Program-made: the position numbers and the translations under genes | The notes under the pieces: generated by a model | What the model was told of the DNA's origin: nothing | The model's input: the letters and a program-made list of their open reading frames with translations, nothing else | Databases searched by the model: none | Shown here: positions 8,510 to 16,786 of the stretch, one piece after another | How the letters are laid out: every line of letters starts with the position of its first letter | Position numbering within the stretch: position 1 is the stretch's first letter | Assembly (NCBI GenBank): GCA_015065615.1 | Contig: SVPY01000005.1 | Location: 53,122-117,121, forward strand | From: Oscillospiraceae bacterium | Lineage (GTDB): Bacteria > Bacillota > Clostridia > Oscillospirales > Acutalibacteraceae | Reading direction: 5' to 3' | DNA: 64,000 nt

Positions 8510-9934
8510 TTAAAGGTTATAGTACTTATCAAACTCAGCAGGATGAGGAATTGCTGCCATCTGACGGCATTCTTCACGCTTAGTTTTAATGAAGTTTGTA
8601 ATAAGTTCCTTGGGGAATACACCGCCAGCTGTTAAGTAGTCGTTATCGTTTTCAAGAGCAGTTAAAGCTTCATCAAGTGATGTGGGAAGATGTGAAAGCT
8701 TTGCTTTTTCTTCATCGCTTAAATGATAGAGGTTTACGTCGTAGGGACCCCAACCGTTTGCTTTAGGATCAATTTTATTCTTGATACCGTCAAGACCTGC
8801 CATAAGAATAGCGGCATAGCAGAAATAGGGGTTACAGGTAGCATCGGGATTTCTAAGCTCAAAACGGCGCTTATTGGGGCTCTTAGCATAAGCAGGAATA
8901 CGAATAACTGCACTTCTGTTAGATGTAGCATAACCAACTGTTACGGGTGCTTCGAAGCCGGGAACAAGGCGCTTAAAGGAGTTTGTGCTGGGGTTTGTAA
9001 TAGCACAAAGAGAAGCAATATGCTTTAAGAGACCGCCCATAAAGTAGTGAGCGTTTTCACTAAGGCTTGCATAACCGTTATCATCGGAGAATACAGGCTC
9101 GCCATCCTTGAAAAGAAGCATATGAACGTGCATACCGCTGCCTGCTTCGCCGTAAATAGGTTTGGGCATAAATGTAGCACTCTTACCATACTTTAATGCT
9201 GTGTTATGAATGATGTACTTGATCATCATTGTAGCATCAGCCATATGAACAACTTCACCAAGCTGAGGCTCGATTTCAAACTGGCCGGAAGCTGCAACTT
9301 CGGGATGGTGGTAGTTAATTTCAATACCTGCATCCTTCATAAGCATACACATTTCGCTGCGGCATTCATAAGAAATATCAAAGGGTTTAGCTATGTGATA
9401 GTTCTTCTGCTTGGGTACAACAACACCCTTGCCTTCAGTTGAGCTGTTCCAATAGGACTGCTTAGCATCAACGGAAGCGCCGATGTAATTACCCTGAACG
9501 TCCCATGTAACGTCATCAAAAAGATAGAATTCAAATTCGGGAAGAATCTGCATTGTATCAGCAACGCCTGTATCCTTCATATACTCAACTGCAGCCTTGA
9601 TGATATTTCTGGGGTACTGAGCAAGAGGCTTATTTTCGGGTGAAGCAATAATCATTGCGTTACCTGTCATAGAAAGTGTGGGAATGCTGCAGAATGGATC
9701 AATAATAGCTGTATCGGGGTCGGGGATAAATACCATATCGCTCTTTTCAACCACAGCATAACCGTAGTTGGAAGCATCGAAACCGATACCGCTCTTCATT
9801 GTATCTTCTGAAAAATTCTCTGCGGGAATAGTAACGTGTCTGTACTGACCGTTTATATCGACCATTTTAAAGTCAACCATTTTTATATCGTTCTCTTTTA
9901 TAAAATCAAGAACGTCCTGAACACTTTTTGCCAT
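8510..9934 (-). CDS. glnA: Glutamine synthetase, type I
   Basis: Converts glutamate, ammonia and ATP to glutamine. The 474-aa protein has the GSI signatures: an N-terminal beta-grasp domain, LPEFEFYLFD (metal-binding Glu), the Glu-rich QFEIEPQLGE segment, GEAGSGMHVH (ATP/metal), NPSTNSFKRLVPGFEAP (glutamate flap) and the RFELRNPDATCNPYF motif. The tyrosine that is adenylylated in the GSI-beta subclass falls in NLYHLS; whether it is used is unknown. ATG 9934 was chosen over a longer frame because GGAG lies just upstream. It has its own strong promoter at 9972-10000, located immediately downstream of the cohesin-like gene. Confidence 0.96.
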   Translation of the reverse strand: MAKSVQDVLDFIKENDIKMVDFKMVDINGQYRHVTIPAENFSEDTMKSGIGFDASNYGYAVVEKSDMVFIPDPDTAIIDPFCSIPTLSMTGNAMIIASPENKPLAQYPRNIIKAAVEYMKDTGVADTMQILPEFEFYLFDDVTWDVQGNYIGASVDAKQSYWNSSTEGKGVVVPKQKNYHIAKPFDISYECRSEMCMLMKDAGIEINYHHPEVAASGQFEIEPQLGEVVHMADATMMIKYIIHNTALKYGKSATFMPKPIYGEAGSGMHVHMLLFKDGEPVFSDDNGYASLSENAHYFMGGLLKHIASLCAITNPSTNSFKRLVPGFEAPVTVGYATSNRSAVIRIPAYAKSPNKRRFELRNPDATCNPYFCYAAILMAGLDGIKNKIDPKANGWGPYDVNLYHLSDEEKAKLSHLPTSLDEALTALENDNDYLTAGGVFPKELITNFIKTKREECRQMAAIPHPAEFDKYYNL

Positions 9935-9971
9935 AATAACTCTCCTTTTTATTATAAATTTCCTAAAAATT

Positions 9972-10000
9972 AGTATAGCAATAATTTTTTTATCAGTCAA
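9972..10000 (-). promoter_or_regulatory. Promoter of glnA
   Basis: On the minus strand: TTGACT (10000-9995), 17 bp, TATACT (9977-9972). It starts only 24 bases after the stop of the upstream cohesin-like gene, and no terminator is visible between them. Confidence 0.75.
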
Positions 10001-10024
10001 TTAAATTATTAAATTTTTATTATA

Positions 10025-11641
10025 TTATGCTTTCTTTTTCTTTAAAAGTAAGAATGCGATAACACCGCCGAAAACAACGGCTTCAATAACACAAACGATC
10101 CACCAGGGGAATTCTTTACATATCTCGCACTCACCCATCTCGGCTTCGTAAGCTTCGCCGCATACGCATAAATGGCTGTGAAGTGTTCCGTTTGCATCAT
10201 ATACGTGATCATGAGGAACTATGGGAGCCAGCTCGTATTCGCATACGGTGCATATCTGATTAGATACGATTGTTGCCTCGGGACCTGCTTTATGTTCGCT
10301 GAAATCAAGCTTTTCCTTACAGTTTACACATTCATACCAATGACCGCTTTCATCGGAAAAATATTTATCGCTCTTTACGTGCATGGGCTCGCGTTCATAA
10401 CCGCAGATATCGCAGTTTGTATCGCAGTCGCTGTCGAAACTGTGGGGAGCCGCGCTATCTTTACCGTTACAGCTCTTACATAAATAATAGTGACCCGTTT
10501 CGTCCACAGTCCACTCGGTGGCAAATTTATGAACGTGCTCGCCCATGGGAACTAAAATTCTTTCACATACCGTACATATCTGGTCTGTTGTTACGGTTGC
10601 CTCGGGACCTTCAACGTGAATTTCCTGATTCGTAATAAATCCGCAGGCGGTACATTCCTGATAGTGCCAGTTTTCGTCGTGAGAGAGCTTTGAGCCATAG
10701 GTGTGAGCTTCTGTAGTTTCTTTGCCGCAATCCTTACATGTTTTTAAATGATTTTCGTCATCTGTTTTTACCGCAGTACCGTAATTATGCTCAGTTACGG
10801 GAATGGTCACGGTCTTTGTGGCAGAACAGTATGTACAGGTAACTTTCTTTGAGCCTGTTTTTACGCAGGTGGCGCTTTCCAGTACCGTGCCGTTATTCCA
10901 GCTATGAGAAGAGCTCTCTTTTTTACCGCAAACGGAGCAGGTATGGCTGTGACTGTTGTCGCTTGTTTTGCTCCAATTTCCGAATTTATGGTTATTATTT
11001 ACAGGAATTTTTTCTTCTTTGGTTGCGTTGCAGGCAGTACAGGTAAGTTTCTTTATACCGGTATCTTTACATGTGGCTTCTTTAACCGTTGTACCGCTGT
11101 TCCACTTATGAGCTTCTGTTTTCTTCTCACCGCAAATCGTACAGCTGCTCTGGTGGTTTGTTGCATCTACGTTTGAAGCGGAGCCGTAATTATGCTTGCA
11201 GGCAACTGTAATATTTGTACTGCAGTCGCCGCTACCGTTAGTTAAGCTCCATTTGCCTGAAATTTTATAAGTACCAAATGAAGCACCGCTTTTTACTCTC
11301 ATATTGATTGTAAAAATAGTGCCGGACACCACCGCATCGTTCTGCAGAACGAATACGCCGCCGTTTCTTGATGCTGAAACCTCAGCTAAAGTAGCACCGC
11401 TTACGTTACAGGAGCCACCGGTAATTTCAAACACAGAGCTATCAAAGCTTAAAATAATACCGCCGTTACTTACGGGCTGGTCGTTACTTAAAGAAACGGA
11501 TATTGTAAAAGTATCGCCTCTGTATACTGTAGAAGCAGAGCGGCTAAGACTTGCGCTTGCCGCCTGAGCAGTAAAAGACAAGCTGATAACAAGCATAGTA
11601 ATAAGAATTAAACTGAAAAATGTTGTTATAATTTTTTTCAT
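10025..11641 (-). CDS. Membrane-anchored protein with cohesin-like domain and CxxC repeats
   Basis: Secreted surface protein of 538 aa. A signal peptide (residues 1-27, ending TAQA) precedes a beta-sandwich domain (~30-147) that reads like a type I cohesin: VYRGDTFTISVSLSN, GGIILSFDSSVFEI, then VVSGTIFTINMRVKSGA. Residues ~148-505 hold about a dozen CxxC or CxxCG motifs spaced by HxYG- and H-rich stretches, a repeat common in gut Firmicutes surface proteins. A C-terminal helix (~511-531) and KKKKA tail anchor it in the membrane without an LPxTG motif. It is the last gene of an operon with two dockerin-bearing wall hydrolases, so it is a plausible scaffold for them; the pairing is inference. 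ATG 11641 follows GAAAGG. Confidence 0.75.
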   Translation of the reverse strand: MKKIITTFFSLILITMLVISLSFTAQAASASLSRSASTVYRGDTFTISVSLSNDQPVSNGGIILSFDSSVFEITGGSCNVSGATLAEVSASRNGGVFVLQNDAVVSGTIFTINMRVKSGASFGTYKISGKWSLTNGSGDCSTNITVACKHNYGSASNVDATNHQSSCTICGEKKTEAHKWNSGTTVKEATCKDTGIKKLTCTACNATKEEKIPVNNNHKFGNWSKTSDNSHSHTCSVCGKKESSSHSWNNGTVLESATCVKTGSKKVTCTYCSATKTVTIPVTEHNYGTAVKTDDENHLKTCKDCGKETTEAHTYGSKLSHDENWHYQECTACGFITNQEIHVEGPEATVTTDQICTVCERILVPMGEHVHKFATEWTVDETGHYYLCKSCNGKDSAAPHSFDSDCDTNCDICGYEREPMHVKSDKYFSDESGHWYECVNCKEKLDFSEHKAGPEATIVSNQICTVCEYELAPIVPHDHVYDANGTLHSHLCVCGEAYEAEMGECEICKEFPWWIVCVIEAVVFGGVIAFLLLKKKKA

Positions 11642-11665
11642 AATATTTAAACCTTTCAAGTATGA

Positions 11666-13273
11666 TTAACTGATTGTAAGGGGAAATTCATCGGGGAAGG
11701 TAATATGCCACAGTAAAGCCATAACGTCGTCGCGGTTTACTTTGGTGTCTCCGTTAAAATCCGCCGGTACTGTTATGGGGAAATCCTCAGGGAAAGTTAT
11801 GTGCCACAAAAGAGTCATAACGTCATCTCGGTTTACAAGCTTATTTAAATCAATATCACCGGGTATGTATTCCATGACCTCCACATTAAAGCTTATGCTT
11901 ACCCCCTGATAAGTTAAAGTTAAGGTCTTAACGCCGATTTCAGCAGAATCAAATCCGGTAACCTCAAAACCTTCGCTAACCGTATGGGATGTGCCGTCGG
12001 AATAAGTTACTTTTATACTCGTTCCTTTTATATCCAGCTCCTCACCTACCAAATAGTAAATTCTCTGGGGCATAGTGTTTATTTCTATTTTACTTACGGT
12101 GGCGTTATTATCTTTAAATACAGCGTAATAAGTTATATCGCCATTGCATGTAAGAGTCTGGCCGCTGCTATATAAAACTTCTTTATTATTAAAACCCCAA
12201 CCAAGGAACGTGTATCCTTCCTTCTGTGGGGAAGCAGGTAAAGTAAAGCTTTCGTCTTTTCGCAATTTTAAACTTTCATAAAACGTGGTACTTCCTGCAA
12301 CGTCGAACACTACATTATATTTTTTAGTTTCAGGAATAACTTTCGCCGTTGAAATATATCCTGTCTTACCATCGGTAGTTTTTACTTTATACCATAAATA
12401 ATTCTCTTTACTGATAAGTATCAGAGGTGTATTTGCACTAAGTTCTGCAACTACCTTTCCTTTACTGCTTGGGGTATCCATTAGTTTTGCGGAATTAACG
12501 GTTATGTAAGAATCGTACTGCGCATTATTTATATCCGATGTACTTGTTTTTTCATCAATTTTTATAAGCAAATAATTCGCATTTATATCTTTAATCTTAG
12601 AAATGCTGTTACCTGTACCGACACTGTGCCAGCATTTATCCTCGCTGCTGGTATCGCCCCAGAAAAAACTTAAGTGATTATCTTCACCGCTGTCAAGCCC
12701 GCTGGGTCTGTTTACATACATTAAGATCAAATCGCCCTTGGCGCACTTACCACTTTTGAGCATATCGCTTTTATTTTTAAAAGAATATGTAATTAGATCT
12801 GCCTGTTTTATGAGTTCGTAGTAATTTGATGCCTTAGAGATCAGATCATAGGGACGGTCACTGGTTGCTTTTGAATAAGTATCGGAACTTTTTACGTATT
12901 TTATAGCAACCTCTGCATTTAAGCCGCATTTTCTCAGCACATAACATATAAATCCGCTGCAATTCATACCTGAAGATCCGTTATAAGAGGTATCACCTAC
13001 GGGAGACTGCCAATCGCCATGAACATACTGCGTACCAAGATAGTATTTATCATTTTCATGATCCGAAAGCTCCGCAACAATCTTTTCGCGGGTTATCGTA
13101 CCCAATTTGCTGTCGGATAAATACTTATCTCCGCCTTTTACTGCCTCTTCAACAATATCGTAATCAAGTACCGATGCAGGCATTATACCATATTCATCAG
13201 CCGATACTGTAAATGTAAAAAACGTAAGCAATATAAGTAACACTGATATACAACTGATTATCTTTCTTTTCAT
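11666..13273 (-). CDS. NlpC/P60-like secreted hydrolase with C-terminal dockerin
   Basis: A 535-aa secreted multidomain protein. Signal peptide residues 1-25; papain-like NlpC/P60-type domain with MNCSGFICYVLRKCG (Cys ~105) and NHLSFFWGD (His ~200); SH3-like domain (~251-313) ending GYISTAKVI; InlB/Listeria-Bacteroides repeat (~318-388, YTFLGWGF); bacterial Ig-like domain (~395-467); type I dockerin (~472-528) with two intact calcium loops, DIDLNKLVNRDD and DFNGDTKVNRDD. It probably cleaves peptidoglycan while docked to a cohesin. ATG 13273 (after GGAAGG) was preferred over ATG 13285. The gap to the upstream gene is 34 bases and to the downstream cohesin-like gene 24 bases, indicating one operon. 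Confidence 0.8.
   Translation of the reverse strand: MKRKIISCISVLLILLTFFTFTVSADEYGIMPASVLDYDIVEEAVKGGDKYLSDSKLGTITREKIVAELSDHENDKYYLGTQYVHGDWQSPVGDTSYNGSSGMNCSGFICYVLRKCGLNAEVAIKYVKSSDTYSKATSDRPYDLISKASNYYELIKQADLITYSFKNKSDMLKSGKCAKGDLILMYVNRPSGLDSGEDNHLSFFWGDTSSEDKCWHSVGTGNSISKIKDINANYLLIKIDEKTSTSDINNAQYDSYITVNSAKLMDTPSSKGKVVAELSANTPLILISKENYLWYKVKTTDGKTGYISTAKVIPETKKYNVVFDVAGSTTFYESLKLRKDESFTLPASPQKEGYTFLGWGFNNKEVLYSSGQTLTCNGDITYYAVFKDNNATVSKIEINTMPQRIYYLVGEELDIKGTSIKVTYSDGTSHTVSEGFEVTGFDSAEIGVKTLTLTYQGVSISFNVEVMEYIPGDIDLNKLVNRDDVMTLLWHITFPEDFPITVPADFNGDTKVNRDDVMALLWHITFPDEFPLTIS
11683..12076 (-). repeat. Duplicated Ig-like plus dockerin module, copy A
   Basis: This C-terminal segment of the NlpC/P60-like gene is closely similar to 13322-13718 in both DNA and protein. 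The block EYIPGDIDLNKLVNRDDVM is shared exactly. Both also carry EGFEVTGFDS and EIGVKTLT. It indicates recent duplication or gene conversion. Confidence 0.8.
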
Positions 13274-13307
13274 TAACCCTTCCATCCTTATGCTTACCAG
13301 AATTCAA

Positions 13308-15167
13308 TCAATTTATACTAAGTGGGAATTCCTCGGGGAAAGTTATGTGCCACAGAAGCGCCATAACGTCGTCACGGTTAACTATTTCATCACCGTTGAA
13401 ATTTGCGGGTACGGTTACAGGGAACTCTGTGGGGAACGTGATATGCCATAATAAAGCCATTACGTCATCGCGATTTACAAGCTTATTTAGATCGATATCA
13501 CCCGGAATATACTCCATAACCTCAAGCATAAAAGTACAGCTAACTTCACCGCAAACAATAGTTAACGTTTTTACTCCTATTTCACTTGAATCAAATCCCG
13601 TTACTTCGAAACCTTCGTCCGTTATTTTTGACGTTCCGTCAGAATAATTCATTTTTACTTTCAATCCCGAAAGATCCAATTCTTCTCCAAGCAGATAATA
13701 TTTCTGACTAGGTTCAGTATAAACTTCAATTTCATTAAGTATAGCACCATTTTGCATCCAAACGGCATACAAAGTTATATCTTTGTATGCTTTTATTTCA
13801 TTTCCACTAAAATATTTTGCTGTTTTGCTATCTTTTTCATCCGTCCAGCCAAGGAAAGTATAGCCTGAACGTTCGGGAGTTTTTTCGCTGACTGTTACGT
13901 TTTCGCCAATCGCCTGTGAAGCAGTTTCGGGTGCACCGCTACCCTCCCCTATATCATAATAGAGATAATATATATTTCTTACGGAAAATTCTATTGTTTC
14001 TTTTTTCGATACACCTGCAAGATTACAAGCTATAATTTCAGCTTTATAGCTACCTTCATCTACGTTGTTAATCGTGTAACTGCTATTTAAACCAACCGAA
14101 ACTTTATTTTTTGCTATTTCATTGTTTCTATATAGAGTTAATTTTATCTGCTCTGTGTATTCGGGTATATTCCAGCTGATTTTGACGTTGTCACCTGCAA
14201 TATAATCATCCTTTTCCACCGATAAACCTGTTACAGCTTTTGGAGGAGGATTATATTTTGTAAGCTGATTCCACGGAACGTGGCCTTTGGTACCGTCGTA
14301 ATTAATATAAGCAAGATTACTTGACGGATTCGCTGCATAAACGTAAACTATCTCACCGTCTGATACACAGCCAAGTGACGTTCCGGTTTTTGAGTGGGCA
14401 GCCCTGATTCTTTGCCAACCGTAATCTTTATCCCTGAATTTATAGTACCCCGCATAAGAAGTACTGCAGTTACAAGTAATACAGCTTTCGCAGCTTAAAA
14501 CACACTCGGTGTAACCCGTATAATTTATATCGCCGCAAACAGTACATTCATAATAGGTGTTATGGGGATGAGCATCTTCTTGCTTTTTCACGTAGTTATG
14601 TTCCTTATCCCCGCCTTCATATTTGGGAACACCGAAATAGAACTCATTAATAATGCGTTCTTTGCTCATAACCATGTATTTACCGGTATCAAAATTTTCA
14701 GTATTACCTTCAATAGTGTAAAAAACATCACCATCAACGTAATATACAATACCAACGTGAGTGAATCCTTTTGTAAAAAACAAGTCACCGGGCTGAGGTG
14801 TATATTCGCTGCCTTTTTTATACTCGATTCCGAATTTTAAAGGACTCGCGTTATGCGCTCGTTTTAATATAGTTTCGGGAATATCAGCCTGCCTTGCGCA
14901 CCAGGTTATAAACATAGCGCACCAATCGTCACCGGGATAGCCGTACCAATTGCCGAATTTCGTATCTTTGCCGCGTTCTTCAATATACCCGCTCTGCGTT
15001 AATGCTACTCCAAGAATATCTTTTCTCTGGTCGCCTGTATTTTCGTACGTATTAAGATAATCAAGACCTTTAGGAGGAGCGATTGCAAAAACATCCACAC
15101 CAAAAGATGAAAACAATATACAAAATGAAAGAAGCAATATAATAAATTTATTAATACGTTTTCTCAT
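13308..15167 (-). CDS. CHAP-domain secreted hydrolase with C-terminal dockerin
   Basis: A 619-aa secreted protein. Signal peptide residues 1-28; CHAP amidase/endopeptidase domain with DDWCAMFITWC (Cys ~83), FTHVGIVYY (His ~137) and TIEGN (~151-155); a cysteine-rich segment (~200-235) like that of the cohesin-like partner; SH3-like domain (~240-305); fibronectin-III-like domain (~310-398); InlB repeat (~400-470); Ig-like domain (~478-552); type I dockerin (~556-612) with loops DIDLNKLVNRDD and NFNGDEIVNRDD. It probably cuts peptidoglycan cross-links or amides. There are tandem ATGs at 15170 and 15167; the second has better spacing (7 bases) from GGGAG. It is the first gene of the three-gene secreted operon. 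Confidence 0.82.
   Translation of the reverse strand: MRKRINKFIILLLSFCILFSSFGVDVFAIAPPKGLDYLNTYENTGDQRKDILGVALTQSGYIEERGKDTKFGNWYGYPGDDWCAMFITWCARQADIPETILKRAHNASPLKFGIEYKKGSEYTPQPGDLFFTKGFTHVGIVYYVDGDVFYTIEGNTENFDTGKYMVMSKERIINEFYFGVPKYEGGDKEHNYVKKQEDAHPHNTYYECTVCGDINYTGYTECVLSCESCITCNCSTSYAGYYKFRDKDYGWQRIRAAHSKTGTSLGCVSDGEIVYVYAANPSSNLAYINYDGTKGHVPWNQLTKYNPPPKAVTGLSVEKDDYIAGDNVKISWNIPEYTEQIKLTLYRNNEIAKNKVSVGLNSSYTINNVDEGSYKAEIIACNLAGVSKKETIEFSVRNIYYLYYDIGEGSGAPETASQAIGENVTVSEKTPERSGYTFLGWTDEKDSKTAKYFSGNEIKAYKDITLYAVWMQNGAILNEIEVYTEPSQKYYLLGEELDLSGLKVKMNYSDGTSKITDEGFEVTGFDSSEIGVKTLTIVCGEVSCTFMLEVMEYIPGDIDLNKLVNRDDVMALLWHITFPTEFPVTVPANFNGDEIVNRDDVMALLWHITFPEEFPLSIN
13322..13718 (-). repeat. 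Duplicated Ig-like plus dockerin module, copy B
   Basis: The partner of 11683-12076, forming the C-terminus of the CHAP gene. Within each copy the dockerin half-repeats are themselves alike (NRDDVMALLWHITFP twice). Confidence 0.8.
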
Positions 15168-15180
15168 CATTATTCTCCCA

Positions 15181-15194
15181 TTTAATCGATTAAA
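15181..15194. promoter_or_regulatory. 14-bp palindrome between promoter and RBS of the dockerin operon
   Basis: TTTAATCGATTAAA is a perfect palindrome. It lies downstream of the -10 box (15206-15211) and just before GGGAG, a position suited to a repressor operator. Function is inferred only from position. Confidence 0.4.
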
Positions 15195-15205
15195 CAAACA
15201 GGTTA

Positions 15206-15234
15206 ATTATAGCACTTATCGGTTACATATTCAA
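15206..15234 (-). promoter_or_regulatory. Promoter of the CHAP/NlpC/cohesin operon
   Basis: On the minus strand: TTGAAT (15234-15229), 17 bp, TATAAT (15211-15206). Confidence 0.75.
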
Positions 15235-15261
15235 GTAATATTGCGTTTTCCGCGCTTTTTT

Positions 15262-15301
15262 ACATAAAATAAAACACGCACTCGCTTTGTGCAAAGTGCG
15301 T
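15262..15301 (-). terminator. Terminator of NUDIX gene
   Basis: On the minus strand the stem ACGCACT/AGTGCGT is followed by GTTTTATTTTAT, just after the NUDIX stop. Confidence 0.65.
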
Positions 15302-15322
15302 ATACGTATAAATAATTTAATT

Positions 15323-15787
15323 CTATAAATTTTCACAAACCCAGTCGCCGTTTTCAAAGTAATGGTAATTCTCGGTTATGTTATCATCAAAAAATACTTC
15401 CAGCATTTTATCGAAACCGTCCGCAAGAGGATAATTCATTATATCATCTTTATTAACAAAGAAGACCTCTCCCTCACTTGATGATTTAAGCTCACCTTTA
15501 AATTTATTGGTTTTGTAGAGAAATACTATATATCTATAGTTTTCTTTTCGGTTGTTCCACTGCTTAATGCCGCAAAGTTTAAGATCCCAAATATCGAGTC
15601 CCGTTTCTTCCTTTATTTCTCTTATGGTGGACTTTACAAACGATTCTTCGCTTTCTACGTGCCCACCCGGGAAAGTTATGCCCGGCCAATTAGGGTTAAG
15701 CCTATTCTGAACCAATATTCTATTATCATCATAAACCATACACATATTAGTAAGTATGCAAAGTACTTTCTCGGCCATTTTTCTCAC
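15323..15787 (-). CDS. NUDIX hydrolase, MutT-like
   Basis: Cleaves a nucleoside diphosphate linked to another group, possibly an oxidised dNTP. The complete Nudix box is present: GGHVESEESFVKSTIREI followed by KEETGL, with both glutamates of the REUxEE core. The 154-aa length suits 8-oxo-dGTPase-type housekeeping enzymes, but the substrate cannot be read from sequence. GTG 15787 has AAGGAAAG 5 bases upstream; ATG 15778 (MAEKV) with GGTGAG is an equally plausible start. It has its own promoter and terminator. Confidence 0.88.
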   Translation of the reverse strand: MRKMAEKVLCILTNMCMVYDDNRILVQNRLNPNWPGITFPGGHVESEESFVKSTIREIKEETGLDIWDLKLCGIKQWNNRKENYRYIVFLYKTNKFKGELKSSSEGEVFFVNKDDIMNYPLADGFDKMLEVFFDDNITENYHYFENGDWVCENL

Positions 15788-15834
15788 CGTAACTTTCCTT
15801 TATAATTTTTCCGACTATTCAATTCCGTTAGTAA

Positions 15835-15862
15835 ATTATAGCATATAATAAAGTAAAATCAA
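15835..15862 (-). promoter_or_regulatory. Promoter of NUDIX gene
   Basis: On the minus strand: TTGATT (15862-15857), 16 bp, TATAAT (15840-15835). Confidence 0.65.
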
Positions 15863-15908
15863 TAATGAAAATTTCTTTAGAAAAAATAAAATAATTTTAA
15901 AATACCTC

Positions 15909-15937
15909 TTGATTTTCTTAAATGTATGTGGTATTAT
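15909..15937 (+). promoter_or_regulatory. Promoter of tRNA-Leu
   Basis: TTGATT (15909-15914), 17 bp, TATTAT (15932-15937), ending 16 bases before the tRNA. Confidence 0.65.
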
Positions 15938-15953
15938 ATGTAGGCTTTAGTAA

Positions 15954-16040
15954 GCTGGTGTGGCGGAATAGGCAGACGCAAGGGACTTAAAATCCCTCGA
16001 TGGCGACATCGTACCGGTTCAAGTCCGGTCACCAGCACCA
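15954..16040 (+). tRNA. tRNA-Leu (anticodon TAA)
   Basis: An 87-base cloverleaf with encoded CCA. The acceptor stem is GCTGGTG/CACCAGC. The anticodon stem AGGGA/TCCCT encloses loop CTTAAAA, giving anticodon TAA. A long class II variable arm and the T-loop GGTTCAAGTCC are present. Confidence 0.97.
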
Positions 16041-16042
16041 GG

Positions 16043-16076
16043 AAAAACCTCTTTTGTTCAGCAAAAGAGGTTTTTT
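16043..16076 (+). terminator. Terminator of tRNA-Leu
   Basis: A 13-14 bp stem AAAACCTCTTTTG/CAAAAGAGGTTTT followed by T residues. Confidence 0.85.
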
Positions 16077-16106
16077 CATTTTAATCATAAAATCAGAGGT
16101 ATAATT

Positions 16107-16772
16107 ATGGTAAATATTGATAAGTACATATCTGAGCTTATTTCACATCTTAAAGATAAATTTGAATCAAGACTTCTGTACGTTGGTTTACAGGGAAGTT
16201 ATTTAAGATGCGAAGCCACAGAAACAAGCGATATCGATATTATGGTAATTATTGATGAGCTTTCTGTTTCTGACCTTAAAGCTTACCGCAGCATAATCGA
16301 AAACATGGAGCATTTTGAAAAATCCTGCGGTTTTATTTGCAGTAAAGATGATTTATTAAATTGGAATCCACTTGAAATTGCAAATCTTTTAGGTGCAACT
16401 GAGAATTATTACGGCACTCTCAGTGACTTTACACCCTCTTATAACGAAAAAGATATACGAAATTTTATTAAAATAAGCCTTAATAATTTGTATCACGAAA
16501 TTTGCCACGGATATATCCACGGCTCAGAAGAACAAAATAAAATTAATTTAAGAGCAGCTTATAAAAGTGTATTTTTCATACTGCAAAATCTTTACTTATT
16601 AAAAACAGGCAAATTTATTCTTTATAAAGCTGAGCTTTTATTCTTGCTTTACGGAAAAGACGAGGAAATTTTCAAGAAATCTATTGAGCTTTCAAAAAAT
16701 AAAGATTATGATTTTGACGAATGTTTCTCACTGCTGTTTAACTGGTGCCAAGAAACGTTAAAATCATTTTAA
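16107..16772 (+). CDS. Nucleotidyltransferase-domain protein
   Basis: A 221-aa protein with a pol-beta-type nucleotidyltransferase core. GLQGSYLRCEATETSDIDIM at residues ~29-48 has the GS motif followed by the DxD metal-binding pair. The helical C-terminal half (~105-221) resembles the substrate-binding region of aminoglycoside or small-molecule nucleotidyltransferases, but the substrate is unknown. AGAGGT lies about 9 bases before the ATG. It lies 14 bases upstream of a kinase-like gene, directly after the tRNA-Leu terminator. Both genes are noticeably AT-rich and lysine/asparagine-rich, which may mean acquisition at a tRNA-flanking site. It could instead be the nucleotidyltransferase half of a toxin-antitoxin-like pair. 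Confidence 0.8.
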   Translation: MVNIDKYISELISHLKDKFESRLLYVGLQGSYLRCEATETSDIDIMVIIDELSVSDLKAYRSIIENMEHFEKSCGFICSKDDLLNWNPLEIANLLGATENYYGTLSDFTPSYNEKDIRNFIKISLNNLYHEICHGYIHGSEEQNKINLRAAYKSVFFILQNLYLLKTGKFILYKAELLFLLYGKDEEIFKKSIELSKNKDYDFDECFSLLFNWCQETLKSF

Positions 16773-16786
16773 GATAGGTATTAAAA

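Noticed and set aside
10120..11200. CxxC repeats as DNA-binding zinc fingers
   Set aside because: The protein has a signal peptide and a C-terminal membrane anchor, so the repeats are extracytoplasmic.
15181..15194. The TTTAATCGATTAAA palindrome as a terminator
   Set aside because: It lies between promoter and RBS, lacks GC stability and has no following T-tract in the needed place.
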